A DNA stretch of 64,000 bases from CALCKU01 sp964607445 (lineage in GTDB: Bacteria > Pseudomonadota > Alphaproteobacteria > Caulobacterales > Maricaulaceae): assembly GCA_964607445.1 (NCBI GenBank), contig CAZSKN010000002.1:124001-188000 (forward strand), written 5' to 3'. The notes below the pieces were generated by a model. The model had not been told where the DNA came from. It saw only the letters and a program-made list of their open reading frames with translations, and ran no database searches. Below, piece after piece: positions 1 to 9,094 of the stretch. The position numbers and the translations under genes are program-made. The first letter of the stretch is position 1. Each line of letters starts with the position of its first letter.

Positions 1-1
1 T

Positions 2-367
2 CGTAAGAGCGCTTTGACATATGCTTCGCAAAGCATGCAACTCACGACCCGACTGATGCAAGTCGCGAGTTGGCTTCTGGTACAACGCGCCCTTAAAGAA
101 GGGGAAATGACAATAGCGGACGCCCGGCTAGATAAATATAGGCTGATCGCCATTTCAAAGACTGAGGATGAATTGAGTTTTTCAGATCTTGCGAAAAAAG
201 CGACAGTTTTACCGGCACTATTAGTTGATTTGCTCGCGCGCTCAGAAGCGCTTTATGAACGGATTTCAAGGCTTGATAGATCACTTTACGGCACGATTGC
301 CGCGCAAAGTGGAAATACCGTTGCTGACCAAATTAACCGTTTGGAAGCCGCCTTTGGTCGGATGTAA
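2..367 (+). CDS. DUF1465 family protein (RcdA-like), 5'-truncated by window edge
   Basis: The frame is open from base 2 and no convincing start lies inside the window, so only about the last 120 residues are present. The segment SMQLTTRLMQVASWLLVQRA followed by an acidic EGEM stretch is the conserved core of DUF1465, a helical alphaproteobacterial family that includes the Caulobacter RcdA adaptor for regulated CtrA proteolysis. A TTG at 14 could be called as a start but would remove part of the conserved helix. The gene is convergent with rpmE. Family membership is well supported; an adaptor role is inference from the family. Confidence 0.75.
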   Translation, partial: RKSALTYASQSMQLTTRLMQVASWLLVQRALKEGEMTIADARLDKYRLIAISKTEDELSFSDLAKKATVLPALLVDLLARSEALYERISRLDRSLYGTIAAQSGNTVADQINRLEAAFGRM

Positions 368-462
368 CATCACTGACAGACGTTAACACAGGCTTTATGC
401 ATCGAGCGTCTCCCCCCCCCGCGCATAAGAGGGGCTAGACGTCATCAACATCATCTTAGATC

Positions 463-490
463 TTTAAAAAATCTGGGCCGCAATGCGGCC
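463..490 (-). terminator. Rho-independent terminator of rpmE
   Basis: On the minus strand GGCCGC, loop ATT, GCGGCC (490 to 476) is followed within a few bases by a T-rich run (ATTTTTTAAA). It begins 8 bp past the rpmE stop codon. Confidence 0.75.
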
Positions 491-497
491 GATAAGG

Positions 498-716
498 CTA
501 AACGAAGCCTTTAAATTTGTCTTTAAAGCGTGATACGCGTCCGCCGCGGTCCATAAGACGTTGGTCGCCGCCCGTCCAAGCCGGGTGGGTTTTGCTATCG
601 ATATCAAGAACAAGTCGATCACCTTCTTTGCCGTAAGTTGATCGGGTTTGATATTCAGTCCCATCTACCATTTGCACGGTAATCATGTGATAATCAGGAT
701 GTATGTCTTTTTTCAT
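498..716 (-). CDS. rpmE: 50S ribosomal protein L31
   Basis: This 72-residue protein starts MKKDIHPDYH and contains HPAWTG and GGRVSRF, all typical of bacterial L31 of the large ribosomal subunit. The Cys residues that bind zinc in the E. coli-type protein are absent, so it is the zinc-independent (C-minus) form. The start at 716 is chosen because AGGAG lies 6 bases upstream; an in-frame ATG at 740 would add eight residues that do not belong to the family. It stands alone between the convergent DUF1465 gene and the ELM1-like gene, with a strong terminator downstream. Confidence 0.95.
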   Translation of the reverse strand: MKKDIHPDYHMITVQMVDGTEYQTRSTYGKEGDRLVLDIDSKTHPAWTGGDQRLMDRGGRVSRFKDKFKGFV

Positions 717-808
717 TTTAAGCTCCTGCCGGTCAGACATCCGGCTCTGGTCACGGGTTTACTTTGGTGCGTCCCCCGCTCGGTGGCGACCCTATAGGGC
801 TATGCGAC

Positions 809-1843
809 TTAAAGGTCAAGGGCGCGCGTGGCGCGCGTGTCAAAACGGGCCCAGACCTTTTGCGCGATACGGGGCGTCTCTTGAAGGGGGGCATAGGACA
901 TGGCGCTCAGGGCGGAGGCGGCAAGCGGAGCCGTAAAGGGTTTTAACCCGCAGCGCGTTTCCAAGCGTTTATACAGATGATCGAATTTATGGGGGCGCCC
1001 ATGGTGTAATATCCCGACCTCTACGGGTAAGGTCAATACGGGTGTGCCCGTACTACAGGCCTCTGTCAGTAGGTTTGTGCTGTCTTGTGTTACCAATAGT
1101 ATATCGGCGGCGGCTAAAAAGGCCTGATAGGGATTGGGCGTGCCGCCATCATAAAACCAAATGCGTTCTGCATGGTCGGCTTTAAACCTCGCCCAGGCCA
1201 TTCGGGCGAAATCCGGTGTGCGCCGCGAGGTTGAAACCAATAGGCTATAGCCCGCCGCGATTAAGCTTTGGGCATGGGCGAGATGGGTTTGGCAATCAGT
1301 GGACGTTAAGCGATGGGTTTTGGACGAGCCGCCGATCAATAAGCCAGCATATGGCGCGGGATAGGTTTTAAGCCTGTCTGAAAATTGCTTGCGCTGCGTT
1401 TCGAGATCCTCGGGGGTAAATCCTATCGGCGCACCGATCATGGTTTCAATATTAGGGCCCATCAAGCCGTCATGTTCGGGCGCAATGACAAGATCAAAAT
1501 TATCGGGGTCTAGGCGTGGGTCTTGAATATAAATGGTATATATATCGGGGTGGGCGGATTTAAGCGCGGATAAAGGCGCAATGGCTTGTCGCCCGCACCC
1601 GATGATTATATAGGTCTCATCAGCCTTGACCGGATCGCTAAAACCATGCTCTTGAGGTCGTTTTTTTAAGGCTATTTGTGCTTTGGGGGGCAGGGCTTTA
1701 TACACGCGGCCCGAGTTTAACGAAAATGTCTTTATCTTAAGAGAGCGTGTTTGTCCCAACGCTCGGGCCAGTCCCAAAGCCTGATTTTCAATACCGCGCC
1801 GCCCGTCAGATATAACCCAACAGTTCAGCGTGGGTTGCGTCAT
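809..1843 (-). CDS. ELM1 family protein (mitochondrial-fission ELM1-like)
   Basis: A 344-residue protein of the ELM1 family, common in alphaproteobacteria and shared with plant mitochondrial fission proteins. The N-terminus WVISDGRRGIENQALGLA (residues 9-26) and the C-terminal ADILLVTQDSTNLLTEA (246-262) followed by GTPVL are the family signatures; the C-terminal half resembles the nucleotide-binding part of GT-B glycosyltransferases. Its bacterial function is not established; an envelope glycosyltransferase-like role is only inferred from the fold. Its ATG overlaps the greA stop by one base (TAATG), so the two genes are translationally coupled. Confidence 0.85.
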   Translation of the reverse strand: MTQPTLNCWVISDGRRGIENQALGLARALGQTRSLKIKTFSLNSGRVYKALPPKAQIALKKRPQEHGFSDPVKADETYIIIGCGRQAIAPLSALKSAHPDIYTIYIQDPRLDPDNFDLVIAPEHDGLMGPNIETMIGAPIGFTPEDLETQRKQFSDRLKTYPAPYAGLLIGGSSKTHRLTSTDCQTHLAHAQSLIAAGYSLLVSTSRRTPDFARMAWARFKADHAERIWFYDGGTPNPYQAFLAAADILLVTQDSTNLLTEACSTGTPVLTLPVEVGILHHGRPHKFDHLYKRLETRCGLKPFTAPLAASALSAMSYAPLQETPRIAQKVWARFDTRATRALDL

Positions 1844-2316
1844 TATTTAAATGTGACTTCTAGAATTTCATAGCCTTTAGATCCCCCCGGTGCGATCACT
1901 TCAAATGCGTCTCCGACTTCCTTGGAAATCATGGCGCGGGCCATAGGGGCTGTGATCGAAATTTTACCATCTTTAATATTGGCTTCATCTTCACCTACAA
2001 TTTGGTAAGTGCTTTCTTCGTCTGTATCTTCATTGACGATTTTCACCGTGGCTCCGAATTTGACCGTATCGCCAGACATTTTGGTGACATCGATAATTTG
2101 CGCCAGAGACAGCTTGCTCTCTAATTCTTGAATGCGCCCTTCGATAAAACCTTGCTTTTCCTTTGCGGCGTGATATTCCGCGTTTTCTGACAGGTCGCCA
2201 TGCTCGCGGGCCACAGATATGGCTTGAATGACTTCAGGCCTTTCAACAGCTTTAAGATGTTTAAGTTCGGCTTCTAGAGCGGCATGGCCCTTAACCGTCA
2301 TGGGGACTTTTTGCAT
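1843..2316 (-). CDS. greA: Transcription elongation factor GreA
   Basis: At 157 residues this has the normal GreA length. The N-terminal coiled coil carries HGDLSENAEY with Asp41 and Glu44, the acidic tip residues that enter the RNA polymerase secondary channel and stimulate cleavage of backtracked RNA. The C-terminal half (about 80-157) is the FKBP-like domain. AGGA lies 7 bases before the ATG. It overlaps the downstream ELM1-like gene by one base. In many alphaproteobacteria greA follows carB; here carB lies upstream on the same strand but a gene on the other strand (urcA-like) and an assembly gap separate them. Confidence 0.97.
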   Translation of the reverse strand: MQKVPMTVKGHAALEAELKHLKAVERPEVIQAISVAREHGDLSENAEYHAAKEKQGFIEGRIQELESKLSLAQIIDVTKMSGDTVKFGATVKIVNEDTDEESTYQIVGEDEANIKDGKISITAPMARAMISKEVGDAFEVIAPGGSKGYEILEVTFK

Positions 2317-2683
2317 TTAAAATTCCTAACTCAATGGACGCTAATTTGTGGCGGATCGTGTAAGCGCCAGAAACATAAGGATGTTTAATGAATAATCAAG
2401 GGGATATATTCGGGTTAAAATCTGTGGTCAAATAAACCGAAATTAAGCCTCAATAGGGTCAGTAAAGCAATAAATTTGCGCATTAATTTGCCTGAAATTG
2501 AAACCTTTCCAAAAATTTATTGAATATCAATAAATAAAGGGTGACTTTTACCAATACATGTGTTATCGATAAGCAATAAGACGCGCTTTGGGTTAATCCT
2601 CTTCGAACTGGTGCGTTTTATAAAGTAGCGGTGAGGGTGCCACCTCACCGCTGCGCTTAACAGCATTACGAAAGGAGACGAAA
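2317..2683. other. Intergenic region between divergent greA and UrcA-family gene
   Basis: This 367-bp AT-rich region must hold promoters for greA (minus) and the UrcA gene (plus). I see no gene. The only strong structure is a perfect 10-bp hairpin at 2627-2652, listed separately. I could not assign -35/-10 elements with confidence. Confidence 0.6.
2627..2652 (+). promoter_or_regulatory. 5'-UTR hairpin upstream of UrcA-family gene
   Basis: AGCGGTGAGG (2627-2636) and CCTCACCGCT (2643-2652) form a perfect 10-bp stem with a 6-base loop. The hairpin ends about 20 bases before the AGGAG ribosome-binding site (near 2673) and has no T-run after it, so it is not a terminator. It may stabilise the mRNA or be a protein-binding inverted repeat. 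Confidence 0.5.
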
Positions 2684-3052
2684 ATGCTTATCAAACAGAC
2701 TCATAAACTGACGCCTCGCCGTATGAGAGTCAATATCTTAGCCGCCGTAAGTTTAGTGTGCGCGGCTTTACTCACGACTAGCCCTGCATTTGCCAACCAA
2801 AGTGCAGAGACCGAAGTCCGGTTTAAAATCGATCGCGCCGACCTCGAGGCGGAAAACACGCTCAATCGCGTATATGTGAGGTTACAAAATAAAGCTGAAA
2901 CTGCCTGTGAAAATTCGGGATTACAGTCTTTCTTGGTCGTGCAACAGCAAAAACTTTGTATGGATGACCTCCTCAATGACTTTGTTGAAAGTGTCGATAA
3001 CCCGCGGCTTTCAGCCTTGCATCAGGCTCAACTCGAAAAAACGCTCTATTAG
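2684..3052 (+). CDS. UrcA family secreted protein
   Basis: A 122-residue protein with a Sec signal peptide (basic start, hydrophobic ILAAVSLVCAALLTT, cleavage likely after AFA near residue 37). The mature part has the UrcA pattern: a beta-type start (EVRFKIDRADLEAENTLNRVY), then RLQNKAETAC and a second Cys near residue 85, probably forming a disulfide in the periplasm. UrcA proteins are alphaproteobacterial and of unknown function. A good AAGGAG site precedes the ATG at 2684; the second Met (residue 14) is also possible and would shorten the unusually long n-region. It is a single-gene unit with a hairpin in its leader and a terminator behind. Confidence 0.75.
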   Translation: MLIKQTHKLTPRRMRVNILAAVSLVCAALLTTSPAFANQSAETEVRFKIDRADLEAENTLNRVYVRLQNKAETACENSGLQSFLVVQQQKLCMDDLLNDFVESVDNPRLSALHQAQLEKTLY

Positions 3053-3068
3053 GCGTGACGATCTGCTG

Positions 3069-3108
3069 ATATAAGGCCGGATTCGGCCTTATATCCATTT
3101 TAAAATGG
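3069..3108 (+). terminator. Hairpin terminator after UrcA-family gene
   Basis: ATATAAGGCCG (3069-3079), loop GATT, CGGCCTTATAT (3084-3094) is a perfect 11-bp stem, followed by the short palindrome CCATTTTAAAATGG (3095-3108). The T-run is weak, so efficiency is uncertain. Confidence 0.6.
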
Positions 3109-3461
3109 CCTTGATCCGGCTGAATCCCCCTGTATTAGACCGTGTGGCGCGCGGCTGAGGTCACTTTTTTCCGCCTCTATAAAATATGTATAAGGCGTAT
3201 TCTTTTTTTGCTGTAGCGATATTGCGCGGAGTTTAATAAGCAACACTGGGGCGCTAACCGTGACCTAAATGTGGGTGAACTGGGTCACGGTTAATTCAAG
3301 CCTTTTCATTTTAAACCCCCTNNNNNNNNNNNNNNNNNNNNNNNNNNNNNNNNNNNNNNNNNNNNNNNNNNNNNNNNNNNNNNNNNNNNNNNNNNNNNNN
3401 NNNNNNNNNNNNNNNNNNNNNATAATTCAGATTAAAAATCAGACCATAATTCTGGCAGGCC
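3109..3461. other. Intergenic region containing scaffold gap
   Basis: Apart from the 100 Ns this region shows no gene, repeat or clear hairpin. The true length and content at the gap are unknown, so a small gene or the carB terminator could be missing here. Confidence 0.5.
3322..3421. other. Assembly gap (100 N)
   Basis: Exactly 100 unknown bases, the usual placeholder for a gap of unknown size. Unlike the gap at 56603, the two flanks share no obvious direct repeat. Confidence 0.98.
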
Positions 3462-6400
3462 CTATCCGGCGGCAATGGCCTGTAGGCTTTTAACACTATA
3501 GTCTGAGTGCGATAAATCCTCAATGGCGGCCACACAGGCGCGTGCGGCGGCGGCTGTCGTAAAATAGGGAACACGTTGCGTTAACGCTGTGCGTCTGAGT
3601 GAAAAACTATCTTGCAGGGATTGTTTTCCGGATGTCGTGTTAAACATCAGGGCTATATCGTTATTTTTGATAGAATCGACAATATGCGGACGCCCTTCAG
3701 AGACTTTTCGGACATATTCGACCTCAAGGCCCTGCTCGCGTAGATATTTTGTTGTGCCTCCCGTGGCGATAATTTTAAAGCCCTGCGCAATAAGCCGTCT
3801 GGCCAGATCCGCCATCATGGGTTTGTGATGATCTCTCACAGAAATAAACACCTTACCCGATTTCGGAATCACGACCCCGCCACCTAACTGGCTTTTGGCA
3901 AAGGCCGTACCAAAGCTTTCCGCCAGCCCCATGACTTCACCGGTTGAACGCATTTCAGGCCCCAAGACTGTATCTACGCCGGGGAAGCGTGCAAATGGGA
4001 AGACGGCTTCTTTGACGGCGATATGGCTTTGGGGTTTCACGGTCAGATCAAATTCAGAGAGCTTCATACCTGCCATGACTTTAGCGGCAATATTGGCTAT
4101 GGGCAGACCAATAGCCTTGGCAACAAAGGGAACGGTACGTGAGGCGCGTGGGTTCACCTCGATTAGGTAAACATCGCCGTCTTTGACGGCAAATTGGATA
4201 TTCATCAATCCAATAACCCCAAGCTCTAAGGCCAGAAGATGGGCTTGTCGCTTTAATTCGTCAACAATATCTTCCGTCAGAGAATAGGGTGGGAGCGAAC
4301 AGGCACTATCCCCGGAATGCACGCCGGCCTCTTCAATATGCTCCATCACCCCTGCGATATAGACATCCTGACCATCACAAATAGCATCGACATCAAGTTC
4401 AATGGCATCACGAAGGTATTGGTCGATCAAAAGCGGAGCCGCACCCGAGACGCTCACCGCTGTTGTGATATAGCGGCGTAAATGCTGCGTATTTTCGACG
4501 ATTTCCATCCCGCGTCCCCCCAGAACATTGGAAGGCCGTAAGACAACCGGGTATCCGACAATTTCCGCGGCGGTCTCGGCCTCTTTGGCGGTGCGGGCAA
4601 TATGGTTGCGCGGTTGCGTGAGATTTAATTTTTCGACAAGGGCTTTGAACCGTTCGCGGTCTTCAGCGCGATCCAGCGCGTCGCGCATTGTGCCAAGTAA
4701 GGGTATGTCATTATCTTCTAAAGCCCCGGCTAATTTTAATGGCGTTTGCCCGCCAAATTGCACGATAACGCCTAAAACTTCGCCCGAGCTACGCTCTTTC
4801 TCAACCAATTCCAAAACATCTTCTTCGGTCAAAGGTTCAAAATAAAGCCGGTCAGATGTGTCATAATCGGTCGAGACAGTTTCCGGATTGCAATTGACCA
4901 TAATGCTTTCAATGCCGATATCGGCCAAGGCAAAGGCGGCATGGCAACAGCAATAATCAAATTCTATGCCTTGACCGATACGATTAGGCCCGCCGCCCAA
5001 TATAATCACCTTTTTACGATCCGATACGCGGGCTTCGCACACCACGTCTGCGTTAAAAGACGGAACCTCATAGGTGGAATACATATAGGGGGTTTTGGCC
5101 TGAAATTCCGCAGCGCAACTATCAACGCGTTTAAAGACAGGATGTATTTTGGCCTTATGCCGAGCCTGTCGTGTTGCTGTTTCCGTGCCAGACGTCAATT
5201 CCGCAATGCGCGCATCAGAAAATCCTTCGGCTTTGATGGCGCGCCAAGTCGCGCTATCTTTGGGCAGTCCCGTGTCCTGCAAAAAGGTCTCGGCTTTCAC
5301 CAACGCCTCGATTTGGCGTAAAAACCAAGGGTCTATACGGGTATATTGATAGACTTTTTCAACCGTTAGGCCTTCACGGAAGGCCTGTGCGACGACCAGT
5401 AGGCGGTCAGGGGCTTGAATCGATAAACGGGCTTTGATGGCTTTATCGCGGTTCTCGCCTTCAATCTCAATTGGGTTTAATCCGGTCAGCCCTGTTTCGA
5501 GTGAGCGTAATGCTTTTTGTAGGCTTTCGGTAAATGTCCGGCCAATGGCCATAGCTTCACCGACAGATTTCATAGAGGTGGTTAACGTGGCTTCAGACCC
5601 GGGGAATTTTTCAAAGGCAAAGCGCGGTATTTTGGTGACGACATAATCAATCGTGGGTTCAAAGGCCGCCGGAGTTGCGCCGGTAATGTCATTATCTAAC
5701 TCGTCCAAAGTATAACCTATCGCCAGCTTGGCGGCAATTTTCGCGATTGGGAAACCTGTGGCCTTTGAAGCCAAAGCCGAGGAGCGCGAGACGCGCGGGT
5801 TCATCTCTATGACCACCATGCGCCCATTTTCGGGATTGACGGCAAATTGAACATTGGACCCGCCAGTTTCTACGCCGATTTCACGCAGAACGGCGATAGA
5901 GGCATCCCGCATGCGTTGATATTCTTTATCGGTTAAGGTCAGGGCCGGCGCGACGGTGATACTGTCGCCTGTATGGACGCCCATGGGGTCAATATTTTCG
6001 ATGGAACAGATAATAATGCAATTATCAGCCTTGTCGCGTACGACCTCCATTTCAAATTCTTTCCATCCCAATAAGCTTTCGTCAATCAGGACTTGGTGGG
6101 TAGGTGAGGCCGAGAGGCCCGAGCGGACGTAATGCTCAAATTCTTCGCGGTTATAAGCAATGCCGCCGCCGGTGCCCCCGAGGGTGAAAGCCGGTCTTAT
6201 AATGGCTGGCAATCCGGTCAGATGGAGCTTTTCGAGCGCTTCGGCCACGCCTTGTGCAATATTGCCTTCGGGCGCGGTGATGATGGTCGCGCGCGGATTT
6301 TCCAAGCCGATTTTTGTCATGGCCTTGGCAAAGCGTTCGCGGTTTTCGGCCTTGTCAATCACATCGGCTTTCGCGCCGATCATCTCGACACCGTATTTTT

Positions 6401-6725
6401 CAAGCACCCCCATCTCTTCAAGTTTCAAAGCCGTGTTCAGGGCTGTTTGCCCGCCCATTGTCGGTAGCAAGGCATCGGGCTTTTCCAAGGCAATAACTTT
6501 TTCGACCATTTCCGGTGTAATCGGTTCAATATAGGTGGCATCGGCCATGCCCGGGTCGGTCATGATCGTTGCCGGATTTGAATTTATCAAGATAACGCGA
6601 TAACCTTCGTCTCTGAGCGCTTTGCAGGCCTGCACGCCGGAATAGTCAAATTCACAGGCCTGTCCAATCACTATGGGCCCAGCACCTATGATTAAAATAG
6701 ACTGTATATCAGTGCGTTTACCCAT
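3462..6725 (-). CDS. carB: Carbamoyl-phosphate synthase large subunit
   Basis: A full-length 1087-residue CarB that makes carbamoyl phosphate from glutamine-derived ammonia, bicarbonate and two ATP, feeding arginine and pyrimidine synthesis. It has the duplicated architecture: carboxyphosphate half with IIGAGPIVIGQACEFDYSG near residue 13 and ATP-grasp GGTGGGIAYN; oligomerisation region; carbamoyl-phosphate half beginning GGGPNRIGQGIEFDYCCCH; and a C-terminal MGS-like regulatory domain with IIATGGTTKYL near residue 975. AGGA lies 7 bases before the start. The carA partner is not in the window. The stop falls 41 bp from the N-gap, so the reading frame is intact. Confidence 0.98.
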   Translation of the reverse strand: MGKRTDIQSILIIGAGPIVIGQACEFDYSGVQACKALRDEGYRVILINSNPATIMTDPGMADATYIEPITPEMVEKVIALEKPDALLPTMGGQTALNTALKLEEMGVLEKYGVEMIGAKADVIDKAENRERFAKAMTKIGLENPRATIITAPEGNIAQGVAEALEKLHLTGLPAIIRPAFTLGGTGGGIAYNREEFEHYVRSGLSASPTHQVLIDESLLGWKEFEMEVVRDKADNCIIICSIENIDPMGVHTGDSITVAPALTLTDKEYQRMRDASIAVLREIGVETGGSNVQFAVNPENGRMVVIEMNPRVSRSSALASKATGFPIAKIAAKLAIGYTLDELDNDITGATPAAFEPTIDYVVTKIPRFAFEKFPGSEATLTTSMKSVGEAMAIGRTFTESLQKALRSLETGLTGLNPIEIEGENRDKAIKARLSIQAPDRLLVVAQAFREGLTVEKVYQYTRIDPWFLRQIEALVKAETFLQDTGLPKDSATWRAIKAEGFSDARIAELTSGTETATRQARHKAKIHPVFKRVDSCAAEFQAKTPYMYSTYEVPSFNADVVCEARVSDRKKVIILGGGPNRIGQGIEFDYCCCHAAFALADIGIESIMVNCNPETVSTDYDTSDRLYFEPLTEEDVLELVEKERSSGEVLGVIVQFGGQTPLKLAGALEDNDIPLLGTMRDALDRAEDRERFKALVEKLNLTQPRNHIARTAKEAETAAEIVGYPVVLRPSNVLGGRGMEIVENTQHLRRYITTAVSVSGAAPLLIDQYLRDAIELDVDAICDGQDVYIAGVMEHIEEAGVHSGDSACSLPPYSLTEDIVDELKRQAHLLALELGVIGLMNIQFAVKDGDVYLIEVNPRASRTVPFVAKAIGLPIANIAAKVMAGMKLSEFDLTVKPQSHIAVKEAVFPFARFPGVDTVLGPEMRSTGEVMGLAESFGTAFAKSQLGGGVVIPKSGKVFISVRDHHKPMMADLARRLIAQGFKIIATGGTTKYLREQGLEVEYVRKVSEGRPHIVDSIKNNDIALMFNTTSGKQSLQDSFSLRRTALTQRVPYFTTAAAARACVAAIEDLSHSDYSVKSLQAIAAG

Positions 6726-7032
6726 GATTTCATCCTTATAAGACCCGATTACAGATATGAATCGATCCCGAAAAAGTAAATTGTCCTCTCCTATAGAATA
6801 GCTCTAAAGGTTACAAGCGGAGTTCGGGACATTATCTGATATTTGAAGATTTTCGGCGCTTTGGCTGTAATCTCATGCTCTTTCTGCCTAAAGCTATGGG
6901 TTTGCGCCAATCTCGGGCCGTGACGGGGCTGAAATGGCTTTATAAACTGACATTAATGCCAATAATATAGCGCATTTATTTGGATTTATGCTAAATGTGG
7001 AGGGAAATGGAATGAAAGGGTTGGGGGTTTGA
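6726..7032. other. Divergent intergenic region carB / M48 protease with a 6-codon mini-ORF
   Basis: This 307-bp region holds the carB promoter on one side and that of the protease gene on the other. Near its right end GGAGGG (6999-7004) sits 7 bases before an ATG (7012) that opens a six-codon frame (MKGLGV) whose TGA (7030-7032) directly abuts the protease ATG at 7033. I see no other structure. Confidence 0.5.
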
Positions 7033-7914
7033 ATGGTCTATAGGCGTCAAGTCAGACGACAATCTCTAAGTGGACGAGGCGGCGGACGGGGCTATGCCCG
7101 GCGCGGTGGCGGGTTTCGCTGGCAAATCATGCTCTTATTTGCCATTGGCGCCGGCGTCTATTATTTCGCCAATCAAAAGACAGTTCCCTATACAGGGCGT
7201 AAACAATTACGCACAATGAAACCTGCTCAGGAAATGCAATTGGGGTTGCAGTCTTATCAACAAATTTTGCAAGACAATAAAGTCTTGACGAGCGGGCCGG
7301 TTGTGGATGCGGTTAACGAGATTGGTATTCGTATCGCGCGCGCCGCAGCCGATGCCGATCCCGGATTTGAATGGGCATTTAATGTCATAGAATCAGATCA
7401 GGCCAATGCCTTTGCTTTGCCGGGGGGCTATACCGCTGTTTATACAGGCTTGATCCCAATCGCTGAAAATGAAGATGGATTGGCCGTTGTTATGGGACAT
7501 GAAGTGGCCCATGCACTCGCGCATCACGGGGCAGAACGTATGGCCCAACAAAACATGCAGCGCATTGTCGGAGCCGGAGTTTCGCTTGGAGCCGGGGGCA
7601 TGGATTTTGGAGCGCAACGGGCGGTGATGGGTGTGTTCGGGGGTATTTCTCAATATGGGTTTGCGCTGCCCTTTTCACGAAAGCACGAATCTGAAGCGGA
7701 TGAAATTGGACTTATTCTTGTCGCGCGTGCCTGTTATGACCCTCGCGAGGCGCCAAAACTCTGGGAACGTATGGGGGCAAATGCGGGCGCGACACCGCCA
7801 GAATTTCAATCGACCCATCCGTCTCCGCAAACGCGGGTCGCTGATTTTAAAGCGATGATGCCACGGGCCATAGAGATTTATAATCAAAATTGCGCCAATA
7901 AAATTAGTCAATAA
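7033..7914 (+). CDS. M48 family zinc metalloprotease, membrane-anchored
   Basis: A 293-residue M48 peptidase. A basic, Gly/Arg-rich N-tail (1-29) is followed by one transmembrane segment (about 30-47), placing the catalytic domain outside the inner membrane if it inserts N-in. The zinc site is HEVAH (His156, Glu157, His160) with the third ligand in KHESEADEIG; the sequence FALPGGYTAVYTGL upstream is also typical of the Oma1/YcaL/BepA branch, linked to envelope quality control. No TPR domain follows. The start codon has only a G-run (7023-7027) as a site, whereas the abutting mini-ORF upstream has a strong one, suggesting translational coupling. Confidence 0.88.
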   Translation: MVYRRQVRRQSLSGRGGGRGYARRGGGFRWQIMLLFAIGAGVYYFANQKTVPYTGRKQLRTMKPAQEMQLGLQSYQQILQDNKVLTSGPVVDAVNEIGIRIARAAADADPGFEWAFNVIESDQANAFALPGGYTAVYTGLIPIAENEDGLAVVMGHEVAHALAHHGAERMAQQNMQRIVGAGVSLGAGGMDFGAQRAVMGVFGGISQYGFALPFSRKHESEADEIGLILVARACYDPREAPKLWERMGANAGATPPEFQSTHPSPQTRVADFKAMMPRAIEIYNQNCANKISQ

Positions 7915-7958
7915 GTGAACGAAAACAGACCGCATTCACGCAAAGAAAAAGAGTTCAT

Positions 7959-8993
7959 ATGGTAGATAAGGTTCTTGTCACAGGTGTGTCGGGTTTCATC
8001 GCCTCTCATGTTGCGGCCCGTCTTCTAGAAAAGGGTTATGCGGTTCGCGGGACGGTTCGGAGCCCAGCGAAAGGCAGAACGCTTGTCACAGCTTTAGACG
8101 CGCAAGGCCTAGACGTGAGCAAGCTAGAGATCGTCGAGACTAATCTGGACGCAGATAAGGGATGGTCTGAGGCTGTGAACGGCTGTCGGTATATTTTGCA
8201 CATTGCCTCACCCTTTCCTGTTGAAGCCCCGAGTGATCGTGAGTCTCTGGTGGCCGAGGCGCGGGCGGGCGCCCAACGTGTTCTGGAACATGGACTATCG
8301 GCCGGCGTAGACCGTATAGTTATGACATCCTCTATGGTCGCCATGATAGGCCAGCCCGGACGCGGGGCCAAAATGCATGTATCTGAAACCGACTGGTCGG
8401 ACCCGGATTGGAAACCCTTAACGGCCTATCCCGTATCCAAGACAAGAGCCGAGCTTTCGGCATGGGCCTATGTTGAAGCGCAAGGATTGCGGGAAAAATT
8501 AGTCACAATTTGTCCGGGATTGGTTTTGGGGCCGGATCTTTATAAAAATGGCGGTGCGTCCCTGGCCATAATTCAAGCCATATTCAAGGGTGACTTTCCA
8601 ATGATGCCGAAAGTGTCATATCCGATCATTGATGTGCGTGATTGTGCGGCTATACATATCGCGGCTTTGACCGCCGATGCGGCCGGTGGACGGCGCTTGA
8701 TGGCCGGTGGCGAAACGTTGTGGCTGCATGAACTTAGCGATATTTTGCGCAAGGCCTATCCGGATGTGAGAAAAATGCCCAAAGGCAGTATGCCGAACTT
8801 TATTGTGCGCCTGCTCGGTCTTTTTGATGACCGGATAAAATCCATTCTCCCGGATTTGGGGATATTTCACCACGCGGACGCCGAATATGTTAGCAATATT
8901 ACAAAAGTGGTGCCTCGTCCGGCCAAGGAAGCTATATTATCTTCGGCACAAAGCCTCATAGAGAACGGGGTTATCACAATAGAGGCCAAGTGA
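7959..8993 (+). CDS. NAD-dependent epimerase/dehydratase family (extended SDR, dihydroflavonol-reductase-like)
   Basis: A 344-residue extended short-chain dehydrogenase/reductase. The N-terminal VTGVSGFIASHVA (7-19) is the nucleotide-binding loop; Tyr157 and Lys161 in AYPVSKTRAE are the catalytic pair, with Ser in VMTSS upstream. The sequence HIASPFPVE and LVAEARAGAQRVLE match the group of aldehyde/dihydroflavonol-type reductases that reduce carbonyl substrates with NADPH. The substrate cannot be read from sequence. It lies 44 bp downstream of the M48 gene on the same strand and may be cotranscribed. Confidence 0.85.
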   Translation: MVDKVLVTGVSGFIASHVAARLLEKGYAVRGTVRSPAKGRTLVTALDAQGLDVSKLEIVETNLDADKGWSEAVNGCRYILHIASPFPVEAPSDRESLVAEARAGAQRVLEHGLSAGVDRIVMTSSMVAMIGQPGRGAKMHVSETDWSDPDWKPLTAYPVSKTRAELSAWAYVEAQGLREKLVTICPGLVLGPDLYKNGGASLAIIQAIFKGDFPMMPKVSYPIIDVRDCAAIHIAALTADAAGGRRLMAGGETLWLHELSDILRKAYPDVRKMPKGSMPNFIVRLLGLFDDRIKSILPDLGIFHHADAEYVSNITKVVPRPAKEAILSSAQSLIENGVITIEAK

Positions 8994-9094
8994 CTTAGGG
9001 TGAGAGCGGGACTAAAAGGTAAATTTGCGTTAACCTGTTGAAAGCCTTTCTCCGCTATCCATGGTAACTATATGATTCGTTTTTCGAGATCTAC

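Noticed and set aside
404..441. Imperfect hairpin around a run of nine C after the DUF1465 gene
   Set aside because: Bulged pairing and no T-run; not a convincing terminator.
3269..3574. Frames running through the first N-gap
   Set aside because: They cross unknown bases and carry no recognisable motif.
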